Shown: piece by piece, positions 25,057 to 36,474 of the stretch
Layout: every line of letters starts with the position of its first letter
How positions within the stretch are numbered: the first letter of the stretch is position 1
Origin: Cotesia glomerata
Taxonomy: Eukaryota > Arthropoda > Insecta > Hymenoptera > Braconidae
Reading direction: 5' to 3'
Assembly (NCBI RefSeq): GCF_020080835.1
Contig: NC_058167.1
Coordinates: 2,108,659-2,172,658, forward strand
Length of the DNA: 64,000 nt
The notes under the pieces: generated by a model
The model's input: only the letters and a program-made list of their open reading frames with translations
What the model was told of the DNA's origin: nothing
Databases searched by the model: none
Made by a program: the position numbers and the translations under genes

Positions 25057-26866
25057 TAGGGCCGAGAATTTAGTTTTTTTAAAAGAGAGAGACAGAAGAT
25101 AGGCGTAGCCAAGCGTTCTGATTGGTCGTAATAAATAAATTGTTTTTTGTTTATCGCTATTAAGTGAAGACAGCAGCTTGAATAAAAAATAAAATTTAGA
25201 TTGCTAATCCAAAATGAAAATATAAAAATATGTCAAAAAAAAAAACAGGTTAGTTTGCAGATCTGAAGGTGCTTGTAAACAAATACAAGTCTGTGCTGCT
25301 CAGATAAATAAAGAAGAGAATTTGAAACACCGTGTTGTAACTAAAATGTTTAATGAAATGAATTAAAAGTGAACAGTGACAAGCTGGCGATTTCGCTGGA
25401 GATCGCGTAAAGGAATTGCTCCCGGTCTCACTGGTAATTTTGCTGGAGATCGCACTGACGGTCTTTTTAAAGGTCTCGCTGGAGGTCACGCTAGAAATCT
25501 TGCTGACGGTCTCGCTGGAGATCACGCTGATAGTTTTCTAGAGGTCTCGCTGTCGGTATCACTGGAGGTCGTTTTGCTGGGAGTTGTGCTAATGGTATGG
25601 CTGCCGGTCTCGCTGGTAATTTTGCTAGCGATCACAGTGACGGTTTCGCTCGAGATCACGCTGACGGTCTCTCTAGAGGTTTCATAGGAGATCGTCAGCG
25701 TGATCTCCAGCAAGACTCCCAGAAAAACCGTCAGCGTAATCACCAGCGAGACCTCCAGAAAGATCGTCAGCGTGATCTCCAGCGAGATCGTCAGCGTGAT
25801 CTCTTGTGAAACCTCTAGAGAGACCGTCAGCGTGATCACCAGCGAGACCTCCAGAAAGTTCGTCAGCATGATCTCCAGCGAGATCGTCAGCGTGATCTCC
25901 AGCAAGACTCCCAGAAAAACCGTCAGCGTAATCACCAGCGAGATCTCCAAAAAGATCGTCAGCTTGATTTCCAGCGAGACTTCCAAAAAGATCGTCAGCG
26001 TGATGGCCAGCGAGTCTTCCAGAAATACCATCAGCGTGATTACCAGCGAGACCTACAGAAAGATCGTCAGTGTGATCACCAGCGAGATCGTCAGCGTGAT
26101 CTCCAGCGAGACCTCCAGAATGATCGTCAGCATGATCTCCAGCGAAATCATCAGCGAGATCTCCAGCGAGACTCCCAGAAAAACCGTCAGCGTAATCACC
26201 AGCGAGACCTCCAGAAAGATCGTCAGCGTGATCTCCAGCGAGACCTCCAGAAAGACCGTCAGCGTGATCTCGAGCGAAACCGTCACTGTGATCGCTAGCA
26301 AAATTACCAGCGAGACCGGTAGCCATACCATTAGCACAACTCCCAGCCAAACGACCTCCAGTGATACCGACAGCGAGACCTCGAGAAAAACTATCAGCGT
26401 GATCTCCAGCGAGACCGTCAGCAAGATTTCTAGCGTGACCTCCAGCGAGACCTTTAAAAAGACCGTCAGTGCGATCTCCAGCAAAATTACCAGTGAGACC
26501 GGGAGCAATTCCTTTACGCGATCTCCAGCGAAATCGCCAGCTTGTCACTGTTCACTTTTAATTCATTTCATTAAACATTTTAGTTACAACACGGTGTTTC
26601 AAATTCTCTTCTTTATTTATCTGAGCAGCACAGACTTGTATTTGTTTACAAGCACCTTCAGATCTGCAAACTAACCTGTTTTTTTTTTGACATATTTTTT
26701 ATATTTTCATGTTGGATTAGCAATCTAAATTTTATTTTTTATTCAAGCTGCTGTCTTCACTTAATAGCGATAAACAAAAACAATTTATTTATTACGACCA
26801 ATCAGGAACGCTTGGCTACGCCTATCTTCTGTCTCTCTCTTTTAAAAAACTAAATTCTCGGCCCTA
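25057..26866. mobile_element. hAT-like foldback element with minisatellite interior
   Basis: The termini TAGGGCCGAG...CTCGGCCCTA are flanked by an 8-bp direct repeat GTCTTTAG (25049-25056 and 26867-26874). The two arms are near-perfect inverted copies of about 630 bp each; the first ~320 bp of each arm is unique sequence and the rest is a diverged minisatellite. No transposase is present. TAGGG termini and an 8-bp duplication fit the hAT superfamily; a P-like origin is less likely. It interrupts ORF1 of LINE D. Confidence 0.88.
25380..26550. repeat. Degenerate minisatellite, core GTCAGCGTGATCTCCAGCGA
   Basis: Units of 12-15 bp (ATCTCCAGCGAGAC and GTCAGCGTGATC) are organised in higher-order 30-45 bp blocks; the first and last ~300 bp are inverted copies of each other. 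It stays open in several frames on both strands (up to 324 codons on plus, 288 on minus) because the units are multiples of three and rich in non-stop codons. I regard the ORFs as by-products, not genes. Confidence 0.8.
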
Positions 26867-27265
26867 GTCTTTAGTTTTGTTGGGAAAGGTGGCCTCCACA
26901 ATACCATTAGAGATTTTGAAGTGTTTGTCCAGAAATTCCGAGACAGCCTCCTTTATGTTAGATTCCGTACACGAGAGACCGCGAATGATAATATTATTCC
27001 TGCGTATGTGTTTTTCTACAGCATTTATGCTTGCAGCCACCATGTGTTTCTCCAGTTCGCGAGCAGTTGTCTTGCTTCCGTCGGCTGGCAGTGTATTAGA
27101 CTCTAGATCAGCAACTCTCAGTTTAATCGTCTCTAATTCCTTTCTGATGGCGGCGTTATCTGCGTTAAGCTCACCTCTAAGCTTGGCAATGTCCTCACTA
27201 CAGGCTTTACTAGACGCCGCTATTTTTCCTGCAAGTTCATCCTTCATGGTGGAGAAGTAGGTGGA

Positions 27266-27512
27266 ATTGTCTGTAGAGGGGATACGGTGACTAGTGGCAT
27301 GGAAACTATGTGGCAACGTTGTTACAAGTAAAATGTCGGAGCAAAGAGAAAGGGCGCGAATTTTCAAATCAATAAAATATATTTTAAAGGAGATCCATTT
27401 TCAACTTTTGTTTAATAACAATAATTGATGAATATTTACATGAAAAAATAAATTTTATAGCGTTATTCTTTTATTTAATATTAATTATAAAATTTAATAC
27501 ATAAAATATATC
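27266..27512. repeat. 247-bp direct repeat, right copy, flanking LINE D
   Basis: Same length and sequence as 20662-20908, starting ATTGTCTGTAGAGG and ending AAAATATATC. After it the transposon sequence resumes (TAGCGATACAAC). Confidence 0.9.
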
Positions 27513-28408
27513 TAGCGATACAACATGACAAAGTATTTTAAAACCAAATTCTTATGACAATAAATTTTTAATCATTGCAATATTTTATAATCACAAACTT
27601 TTTCTTAATTTCATAAAAATACATATATTTATCATAGTATATATCACATTTTTTTGTAAAAAATGAACACAGCTTATCTAAAACCCGTTTATCTTTGGTA
27701 ATATTCGGTTTATTATCACTTCCTGGTTCTTTACAAAATTTTATTAATTCGTTTATTCCACCATTCTCATATTTATTTATTAAATCTTGGTATTTTATGG
27801 CTTAAGACGCCATTTTTCTTAATATATGACCAGATAGAACTCCTTTTAGTGGAGATAAACAGTCCATGCCAGAAGCAGTTTTCTTTAATTTTTTAAGATG
27901 AATCAAACACTCTCTGTAAGATTTAGAGCTTTCGAATAAATATTTGTTGTCCGTCAACGAAACTAGTTTCTCTAAAATCTCAACATCGTATAAAGCTTCA
28001 TAAAATTTATCGTCAGAGTTAATATTTAAATGATTTTTAGCTAATTCTGACAGTTTATATTCACCCAAAATCTTTTTAGAAGTAAAATTTTTCTTGAATA
28101 AAGGCAAACTATCAGAAAATCCTGCGATTTTACTGAAGGCAGGTACCATCGAACATTTCAAAATAGAACGCAGTAAATGCGATTTGTCAAACGTAGCATT
28201 ATGTGCAACAAGTAAACATGGCTTGGGTGACATTTTTAAAAACATTAAAAAACTCTGGAGAGCTTTTTTTAGCGGCAACGATTCTACTTTTTTAGCGTGA
28301 AAATATAAATCGCCGTTAATATTTTTTAATCCAGTATGCGCGGAAGCTTTATCATCAATGATTTTTGTAGGATTAATATAGACACTAAATTTTCGCCCTT
28401 TACAAGAT

Positions 28409-31400
28409 TTTTATTTATTTCTATTTATTTATTGTTATTTGGCCATGGAGTCTAGGCTCCTTGCGGCCATCACAGATACAATTATTTAATACAAAAAGTA
28501 TATGATATAAATTTATAATCATATATAAAATATAAAAAGTAAAAAGTAAATAATAATGCACTATCATTATCACATCATTACACATTTATCAATCATTTAT
28601 CAATCAATCAGTTATTCTTTTAAATTCGACAGATAGAAATTAAAGCATGAACTCCGAAATTCCTTAAAAATACATTCATTTGTACAGTCTATTGGTAGTT
28701 TATTCCACGCCCTTATTGCGCTAACAATGAACGACTTATCATATTTAACACTATTACAGTTAGGAAGTACTAATAAGTCTTGTCTATCATCGCCTCTCCG
28801 GAATCTAGGTTCAATTGTAAGTAATTCCCTATGAAATAGAGGCATCTGACGCATTTTAATTGCCTTGTAAATCAAGCAGCAATAAAAAGAATTCACGTCT
28901 AGTTTTAAGTGTAAGCCAGCCTAAATCACGGTAATACGGAGTAACATGTTCGTATCTGTTTATTTTAAAAATATAGCGCACACAGGAATTTAACTTTCTT
29001 TGCATTTTAAGCTGTTGTTGTGCAGTTATATCACTATAAACTGCAGCACAGTAATCAAAGATAGGCCGTATTAAAGTGATAACAAGTTTTTTCCTTGCGC
29101 GTAAATTAAAAATGTTACCATACATTTTTAATTGTGCAAGAGTTCTCATACATCTATAACATACATCATTTACTTGTTCGGACCATGATAATCTATCATC
29201 TAAGATTACTCCTAGGTATTTTACTGATTTAGAGAAGTTAATTTCTATGGAATTTATCTTAATTTTAGGCGCTAAATTACGTAATTCATCGTCAACTTTA
29301 AATACACTTCCAAAAATTGCTGCTTTTGTTTTACAGGCATTTAATTTTAGACCATTTTTGTCACACCAATTATTAATTAATTTAATTTCATCATTGAGAG
29401 TAATAACAGAGTATGGAATTTCGTTAAGTTTACATTTCAAATATATTACTAGATCGTCCGCATAAAATAAATGATTGCATTATTTAAGAAGTGAACCTAA
29501 ATCCGATACATATAAAGAATATAATAATGGGCCAAGTACACTGCCTTGAGGTACGCCATTTAAAATATCATTCCAGTTTGATTTATCATTAGTATTTGTA
29601 AAATAACTTAACATTAAATATTTATTTATACCGGATCTGGGTGTTGAAAAGAAATTATAAACACTTATTCGTGGTTTTCTCGTTTATTATATAAAATATC
29701 ACAGTTTAAAATTAGTGAACACTTGACTCTTAATAACTATCATAAATTTAACTTCTTAATTTATTTGAACTATTTAATTAAGTAATACGAGAATTATTAT
29801 TAAATTAAGTATTTGAAATTACTGTAATTATAATCATAAAGACGAGTTATCAATATGTTGGCACCATACACAAATATCAATTTAAGGTTTTAATAAGAGC
29901 GTTGAGTTAATCAATTTTACCAAGATTTGAATACGAGCTCAGATTTAATTAATTGCATGAGTTTGTTGATCTATTATTTTATCACAATAAAAATTATTAA
30001 TGACGCGACAATAGTTAGTACGAGCGATGATGCGAGTGAAGAGCACGGAGGAGAGTCAGAACGCGAACTGAAATCAGCAGTCACAAGAGAGGCTTGAATA
30101 AAAGCAAGAGATTATAAGATTATTTGCATACCTGGTGATCAGTGACGTCACCTCATCCAGGTATGACAACGACTTGAACTGAAGACAATTTTAATTAATG
30201 AGTCATGCAGGTATTATATTATTAAGACTGAATATTATTTAATCTCTTGTGAATGCTGATTCAAAATGTAAAATAATTTATATAGTATGTAAAGCATGAT
30301 CCCGAGATACCGGCATAACAACAATCGAGAGGTTACGTTTTTAATTATTATTATTAACCAATTCATTATTATTAAATTATTATGAAGGACACGAAATTGG
30401 TACCTGAATTTCCGATGATGGAGAATTGTCCTGGATGAGTCGTTGAGTAGATTTGTACAAGATGCACTGGATAATTGGAATTACGTTATGAACACTTTAT
30501 AAATACTGAGCACGTGTAGTTAGCCACCGCGTGTAGATTAATTGTGCCGGTTGGCGCGTAATCGTCTATCTGCCTCGGGGAGTTGACTATCAGGGTGCGC
30601 GTCAGTCGCAGCACCACTGATGCAGTAGAGTGCGAATTTACCAAGTGTTCTGGCGCGAACATTTGGTATTTACGCAACAGTATTATTATTAATAACAGCC
30701 TGAAGCCTGCCTTTTAAATATGACACAATCCAATTTAAAACTACATCGCTGAAGCCCATAGCTTTTAATTTATAAACCAAAATGTCGTAAACAACAGAGT
30801 CGAATGCTTTACTGCAATCGAAAAATACTGCAATCGTAACCATGGATTGGTCGATCCCTAGTCTAATGTCGTCACAAAATCTCAGTAAAGCATCCTGTGT
30901 GTTCATGCCGATCTTAAATGCAGTTTGGTACTTATCAATAATGTCATTATCTGTTACGAATGTCAAAATTTGATCGTACACACATCTTTCAAGCGCTTTC
31001 GATAATGTACATAGCAGCGATATCGGTCTAAAATCAGAATTATTAGATGCATCGCGAGTTTTAGGTAGTGGTATAATATATGACTGCTTCCAAGCAGACG
31101 GAAAGCGACCAGAACTTAATGAGTAATTAAATAAATCAGTAATGGAATTCAAAAAATATGGAAGTAAGACTTTATATGTTTTTATTGTGAAACCATCTGG
31201 ACCAATAGCACCTGAACTTAATCTCATAATTGCACTCCTAACATTAAGATTGTCCAATTCTTTAAAGTTAAATGATCTGTCACATTTGATTGTACAGCTA
31301 TCTAGATAATCATAATCAATGTCATCACTAATAAATGTTGCACAGTTTACAAAATAGTCATTCAGTTCACACAGATCCAAATCAGAAGGTATTACGGAAT

Positions 31401-31645
31401 CAAAACGTCTTATTAAACCGAGATTTCTGAAGTCGTTCCAAAGCGATTTAGAGTTCTTACAGGTATTGATACGCATATCAAAATAGTTTTTCTTTGCTGT
31501 AATTATTCTCGATTTTATTAACTTACGTAGATTAGCGTACTCTTTATAGGCGAAGCCAGTTCTAGTGAAAATTCTGTATAATTTTGAACGACGACGTTGT
31601 AGGTTTTTAATTTCTGAAGTGATCCACGGAGCCGGAGCTTCACGA
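28409..31645 (-). mobile_element. LINE E, 5'-truncated, inserted in the exonuclease frame
   Basis: Flanked by the 7-bp direct repeat ACAAGAT (28402-28408 and 31646-31652). On the minus strand the RT starts within an APAPWITSEIK region and the 3' end has an ATAAATAAATAGAAATAAATAAA-like AT tail. The 3' UTR contains a GGAGCCTAGACTCCATGG motif, a variant of which recurs at 52970-53000. It lacks the endonuclease and carries a 1-kb insertion at 29642-30679. Confidence 0.85.
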
Positions 31646-31677
31646 ACAAGATGCTGCAATTTGAAGAATTTCGTCAC
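28612..31677 (-). pseudogene. LINE E reverse transcriptase, fragmented
   Basis: The order on the minus strand is the RT N-part (31677-30680: SGAIGPDGFTIKT, DFRPISLLCTLSK, FFDCSKAFDSV), then the 1-kb insertion, then RT motif B (GVPQGSVLGPLLF at about 29545) and YADD (about 29460), then the C-terminus (RRLVITL-like block and AWNKLP at about 28710). There is an in-frame TAA at about 29481 and a frameshift near 28870. The C-terminal AWNKLP pattern is common in Jockey/CR1-type LINEs. The first few codons of the open frame (31677-31646) belong to the exonuclease, not the LINE. Confidence 0.82.
29642..30679. mobile_element. Insertion in LINE E, possible solo LTR
   Basis: A block of 1038 bp that starts TGTTGAAAAG and ends TTTACGCAACA interrupts the RT frame. 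TG...CA ends with a TGTTG/CAACA inverted repeat fit an LTR, and it has no coding content. The bases just outside (GGG and GTATT) do not form a clear target duplication, so the call is tentative. Confidence 0.5.
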
Positions 31678-34600
31678 TTTTACGGAAGCCCGAGGTTTCT
31701 AAATAAAAAAAAACTAAATTGCATGTCTCTGGTGACATTTGAATATCTGGACCTTTAATTTGTGATTCGTCAAAGGCTTCAAAATCTTCACCGTCTTGCG
31801 ACAGACCGCAGTTAGATTTATATTGAACGCCTTCGGAATTTTCATTCTTCTTTCTTAATTTCTCACGTTCTTGAGTTACAAGTACACGACGTTTCTTGGC
31901 AACCGGCAGCTTTGCATCTATTGCACGTTTCTTTCGCTTATTATCTGATAGCTCTGCATAAAGCGAAGTGTGTAACCCTGGTGACAACTTTAGTTTTTTT
32001 CTAATTCCAACGATACAGGAATCGCCATCATTTTTGGTACACACAGAACTAGCGAGACGATAACTTGATGATTCGCTTTTGCTATAGCAAATGTTTTTTG
32101 GCGATTTATGAGCCATTATATTATTGAATGATTCATTAGCTTGGCTCGAAGCAGGAATTGAAAATTTATTTGCACTAGCAGCGTACTTGTCACATACAGC
32201 TGATAGTTGATCAAATAAAGTTAGGTTTGTAAGCAGAATTTTTTGTTCCCCAGAGCCACTTCTGCGACAACACCAAGATCCACAATTCTCGTGGTTATCG
32301 TACAAATGATCAGGTATATTACGTATAGCTTTTGCTAAATTTTTGCTATCACCTACATTTTGAGCCAATGCATAACTAAAACATTTTTTTATATGATCAA
32401 TACTATTTTTTTTTATTTCTTTAAAATTCGACAATTTCCATAAATCCTGGCTAAAATTTTTTTTCAAATGATTTTGATCAGCAAGTTTAAAAATTTTTTT
32501 AGGGTTCCCTCGACGAACGGCTGTGATAGTGCAGCTATCTTCATCGCCAATTAGTACTCGTGCTTCAAGATTAGCTTCTTTAAGAACTGTGCTATTGTTT
32601 ACCAAATCTGCTCCTGCAGATGCTTCCATTGATTTGGCACTACCGACGAAGTTTTTCCGGCAATCATGATCTTCTTTTTTCCTGCCCAAGTCACACAATT
32701 TGCATTTTCTTATTCTATCAGCATAATCGAGAATTTTGCCACTCAAGAATCCTATAATAGTACCATAACCATTGAGACTATCGTAGCTCTTTCCATTTCC
32801 TCTTTTACTCCATCCCATGTAATAAGATACAATAATACTAACAACTTCTCCGACAGCTGAATCATACGTGGTATTGTTGTTTTCATCTAAATCAACTATT
32901 GACGATTTTAATTTGGCATAGTGAGGGTAAATTTCTTCGATGATCTCTTGAGGCCTAGGAAGAGGAAAGGGAGATTAAAATGGGATAATAAGAAATCAGG
33001 GATGTAAAGTTTCAATTTTAAATTTCATCAGCATTTATTGATTTAAACATTACATTAAAATAAAAATCAATAATTAATGCTGCTCTGTATTCAGCAATAA
33101 AATAAAAAATAATACAAAGTTTGACGGAGAATTTTAAATCACTGTTATTTGGAATGTATGAGAACAAAAATTATTTTATAAAATATTTACAATTTAGACA
33201 AGTAAGAATAGAAATTATTATGAAAGTTTAGACAACAATTAAGTCCAAAAATTATATACAATTCGAAAAAATTCTACATAATTCAAAATAATTATTTACA
33301 ATTCAAAAAAATTATATATAATTCAAAAAAATTATATTCAATTTAAAAAAATCATCTACAACTCAAAAAAATTATAGACTTCTAAAAACTTTGTTTCGTT
33401 GATGACAATAAATCAATTCAAATCATCCTCATATGATCAATAAAAAATTATAAACAAAAAAAAAATTGTTACTCCGTAGCTCTATCAATTTCAATTAAAC
33501 TTACAATAATTCACACAACTTGTCTATATTTTCATTGACAAGTTGTCGCTCTTCCTTGGCAGCTCTTTTACAACTCTCCTTAGCAGCTTCTTCGATTGCA
33601 GGACCAACTTCTCTTTCATATCTTTTAAATAATTGTGGCGATATTGTTGGAATATAGGCACATGCCAATATTTTGTTTAATCCAGTGCAGCCATAGCCAG
33701 CGTGTATAGCACCTGTAATAAATATATTTATTTTAGTATTTGAACTTTTACATAGAAATTTAACTATTATTGTTTTTAAGTAAATTTAAATTATCAATTT
33801 TTTTAAATTAATATTAATTAAATATTAATATTTATTCAGCTTACCAAGAACTACACCTGTATTAATGTCTGAGTGATTAGATTTATTATCAGCTGTACGA
33901 TGAGTTTTATTCATTGGAACTATTGTTATTATACCACATTTAGTGCACTTAACTTTTAAGATTGAATTCAGCCCTAAATTTTGTTCGTGTACAATATTAT
34001 CAAGACAAAGTATTTCAAAACATTTTACACATTTCAATTTTTCGGCTAACAATTTTAAATCCACCACACGAAAGCCTTCGGATAGGTTAGGTTTATTATT
34101 TGTTGACAAATCATTGCCTTTTCTTTTTTTTTTGTAAACCATTTTTTATTTTAATTTGTTTATCGAATACTTTTTTTTTTAATAAATCTTCCTTTATAAC
34201 GCATTCGATCACCCATAATTATTTGTTTATTTTAATAACAATAACCGGTTGTTTACATTTACTGCGCATATGAACTGTACATAAATTGAGTGGTATTATA
34301 GGTATAGGATAAATAAGAATAATAATAACGCGACGTTGCCACAGTTCCATGCAGAATTGAATTTCATAGTATGTGTGTATACGTATAGGAGATGTAGTAG
34401 TGAAAGAAGTACAGTCACGTTAAAAATATATTGAACACAGTCATAGTACAGCTAATGTGTTTAAGTATAGTACTAATCCAAAACTTTTTGACTGTAAAGT
34501 CGCGGAGGTACTACCTTAAATACTTATATTGTTATTTCCAAAAAATCAAATGTCCATTTTTAGAAATTTCCATATCCATTTATTCAAATGTCCATAAATA

Positions 34601-34740
34601 CACATTTCCAATAATACAAAAGCTACACAAATAGGGATAAATTAATGTCACGCATAGTACTTGAAACTATAACGATATAAATTTATCTTAAAATATTTAT
34701 GATCATTCTCATTTAACCGCAGTACTATTTTTTTAGTCAT

Positions 34741-35850
34741 TGTAACGTGGCTGGTCTCGACTGTTTGTAGAGTGAAATACATTTTTATTATAAAATAAAA
34801 ATTATCTAAATTTTAATTTAATAATTAATTACGAGCTGGGCCAAAGAGACACGCTCGTTACACCCGGAGTGTAACCAACTCGAAGCCGTAGCTTATAAGA
34901 GTCGATGCTGCTCCAGATGCCTATAGCTTTAGATTTTACGGCGGACCAAGCCGATAGCTTTCAAAGCTATAAATAGCTAAATTGATTTAATTCGCGTTAG
35001 GAATATGGTCTAGGGCAATTTGTGGGTGGCGATACTCGTTGAAAGATAGATTCAGCTCCGACACAAAACCAATCTTTGCCGCGTACTGCTCCGCTGATCG
35101 CTCAGTATGGAAAAATAGAGCTAAATGGTCATCAAATACAAATATTGAAAAATACAGCTCAAAGTAAGTTCAATACCGCGTCCAATTCTTACCAATATAC
35201 CACCTGACTTACAACAGGTACTACTACCACTTCGGTGTGCTTTAACGTTGTCCAGCGGTGGTAGATTCCTCGTGGCTGTAGCTGGGCTGGTTACTGCTTC
35301 AGGAACAGACGAATAATCGAGGTGACCGACAAACCAGGATCTTCCTCGAACAATGAAACGACGCTTTCCTCAACAAAATGGCTGACTACTCGAGACCTCT
35401 TGAGTACACGACATGCCAAGCGAATTTATCTTGTATATGCGTCGTATTATTTAATTAATATACGACATACTCCTTGTTAACTGATAATCAGAGTCGTATC
35501 GTACTATTGTAGATTAAAATGCCGTTATTATTTAATAAACGGTGTAAATTAATAAAATACCAAACATTGCGTTGTAACACGGTAAAAATAATTATTTATA
35601 TTTTAACAAATATATCAATTACAGAAGTATACATTATGAAGGTAGAACAAAGACTGAATGCACGCGGCTTCCGCGTACATTAATTAGCATTGAGAAGTGG
35701 GGAGACGTCTAGCTCCACTCTTAAACGATTTTCGTACTTTAGCGATTATCGCCTAATTTCTAATCAGATTTTACATGTTATCTGCTGATGATATTTGCAT
35801 CAGGTAGTAAATTGGTGTTTGCCTAATGTGAGCCAACTGGCCACGTTGCA
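34741..35850. mobile_element. Solo LTR, 1110 bp, 4-bp target duplication
   Basis: Starts TGTAACGTGGC and ends GGCCACGTTGCA (an extended TG...CA inverted end). It is flanked by TCAT at 34737-34740 and 35851-35854. There is no ORF inside. This fits recombination between the LTRs of a Gypsy-type element; no internal sequence is left. Confidence 0.8.
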
Positions 35851-35859
35851 TCATGTGCG

Positions 35860-36177
35860 GAAAAAAAGACACTAACGGTTACTATTTAACACAATAGTTA
35901 ATCATATGTTAAGGGGGTATTCTCGTCTAGAAGCATGAATTTCAGGTAATTTTTTGAAGTGCCGTAAAAAAAAGGCAATCAATATTTTTACTATACATTT
36001 TTTATAAGTTATTTATTAACATTACAAGAATACAGAAAAAAAGAAAATACAAAAAAAAGTTGAAAATTCAAAAAATTAGCAGCTGATGAAGTGGGGGGTC
36101 TCAAAAAATTGGCACGTGATCATGCTTACGATTCCGACCCTCCTAGCAATCTGAAATAAGAAAATAAAAGAGATTAT
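35860..36177. other. Non-coding AT-rich DNA
   Basis: Nothing recognisable. Confidence 0.5.
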
Positions 36178-36372
36178 TAATCTAGAGTAATGTCGCTATG
36201 GTATGAACTAGGGAAAAGTTGAAAAAAAATTTTTTCACAAAAATGCGACTGCTTGAAAAAAACTAATTTTTTTCTACTACTTTTTTTGACTTTTTGGAAT
36301 TTTTTAAAAATAGTAAAAATTGAAATTTGGGGATAACCTTAGTTCATGCCATAGCTACATTACTTTAGATTG
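36178..36372. repeat. ~195-bp palindromic repeat next to assembly gap
   Basis: TCTAGAGTAATGTCGCTATGG at the left pairs with CCATAGCTACATTACTTTAGA at the right with few mismatches. The centre is an A/T-rich hairpin. It looks like a small MITE and may explain the gap that follows. Confidence 0.75.
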
Positions 36373-36374
36373 AT

Positions 36375-36474
36375 NNNNNNNNNNNNNNNNNNNNNNNNNN
36401 NNNNNNNNNNNNNNNNNNNNNNNNNNNNNNNNNNNNNNNNNNNNNNNNNNNNNNNNNNNNNNNNNNNNNNNNNN
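36375..36474. other. Assembly gap (100 N)
   Basis: Run of N of round length, i.e. a gap of unknown true size. Confidence 1.

Larger units (their letters stand above)
24677..27247 (-). pseudogene. LINE ORF1 (coiled coil plus RRM-like), split by insertion
   Basis: N-terminal piece 27247-26867: coiled-coil region, then RRNNIIIRGLS, the start of the RRM-like RNA-binding domain seen in L1-type ORF1 proteins. C-terminal piece 25056-24677: VYINQDLTPEES and a basic region, stop at 24677. The two pieces meet at the 8-bp duplication GTCTTTAG around the foldback element, so the gene was intact before that insertion. The product would be an RNA-binding chaperone for LINE RNA. Confidence 0.85.
20909..27265 (-). 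mobile_element. LINE D, intact ORF2, split in ORF1 by a hAT-like foldback element
   Basis: Minus-strand non-LTR retrotransposon ending in a short microsatellite tail of TTGAA-type units (20909-20927) instead of poly(A). It has ORF1 (24677-27247, interrupted) and ORF2 (21335-24652, fully open). The 5' end is only 18 bp before the first ORF1 ATG, so it may be 5'-truncated. It is a relative of LINE F (42002-47037), with the same domain order and tail type. The exact clade is undetermined; it is of the APE-type, ORF1-RRM-like kind. Confidence 0.88.
27802..34142 (-). pseudogene. Mutator-like-domain transposase fused to a DEDDh-type exonuclease; split by LINE
   Basis: Three exons on the minus strand. 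Exon 1 (34142 to about 33839) carries a CxxC zinc pair (CVKC, CTKC). Exon 2 (33712-33505) has consensus ends. Exon 3 starts at about 32954 after a CTAG acceptor. The core shows MGWSKRGNGKSYDSLNGYG, HDCRKN, GDEDSCT and SQANESFNN, typical of the arthropod 'Mutator-like transposase' domain family. After it the frame enters an exonuclease: motif I reads FYLETSGF, so the expected first Asp of DxE is Tyr (GAT to TAT would do it). A LINE (28409-31645) splits the exonuclease right after IAASC, and the frame resumes at about 28408 and runs to the stop at 27802, with VAHNATFDK and LYDVEIL still visible. Probably inactive. Confidence 0.8.
20323..34515 (-). mobile_element. TTAA-flanked DNA transposon (Kolobok-like) with transposase-exonuclease gene
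   Basis: Flanked by TTAA at 20319-20322 and 34516-34519, with short terminal inverted repeats GGTAGTAC...GTACTACC and a subterminal inverted block (GCATGGAA...GTGGCAACG, near 20693 and 34340). Without its own insertions (20909-27265 plus one 247-bp duplicate, and 28409-31645) the element is about 4.3 kb. It carries one spliced minus-strand gene. TTAA duplications are known for piggyBac and Kolobok; the protein is not piggyBac, so Kolobok-like is my inference. Confidence 0.75.
18520..34659. mobile_element. Outer foldback DNA element, split by a 14-kb insertion
   Basis: Terminal inverted repeats of about 325 bp. The left arm 18520-18845 begins TACTATGCGTGACATTAA. The right arm runs 20130-20322 and resumes at 34520-34659, ending TTAATGTCACGCATAGTA. 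Removing the TTAA-flanked insertion leaves about 1.9 kb. The interior holds further ATGGACATTTG-like pieces, a 131-bp hairpin and a 103-bp tandem array. No transposase of its own is visible; the outer target duplication is unresolved. Confidence 0.8.

Noticed and set aside
25700..26674. 324-codon plus-strand and 288-codon minus-strand ORFs in the foldback element
   Set aside because: The repeats are open in several frames on both strands, and the frames exist only because of the repeat unit length. No domain or start context.
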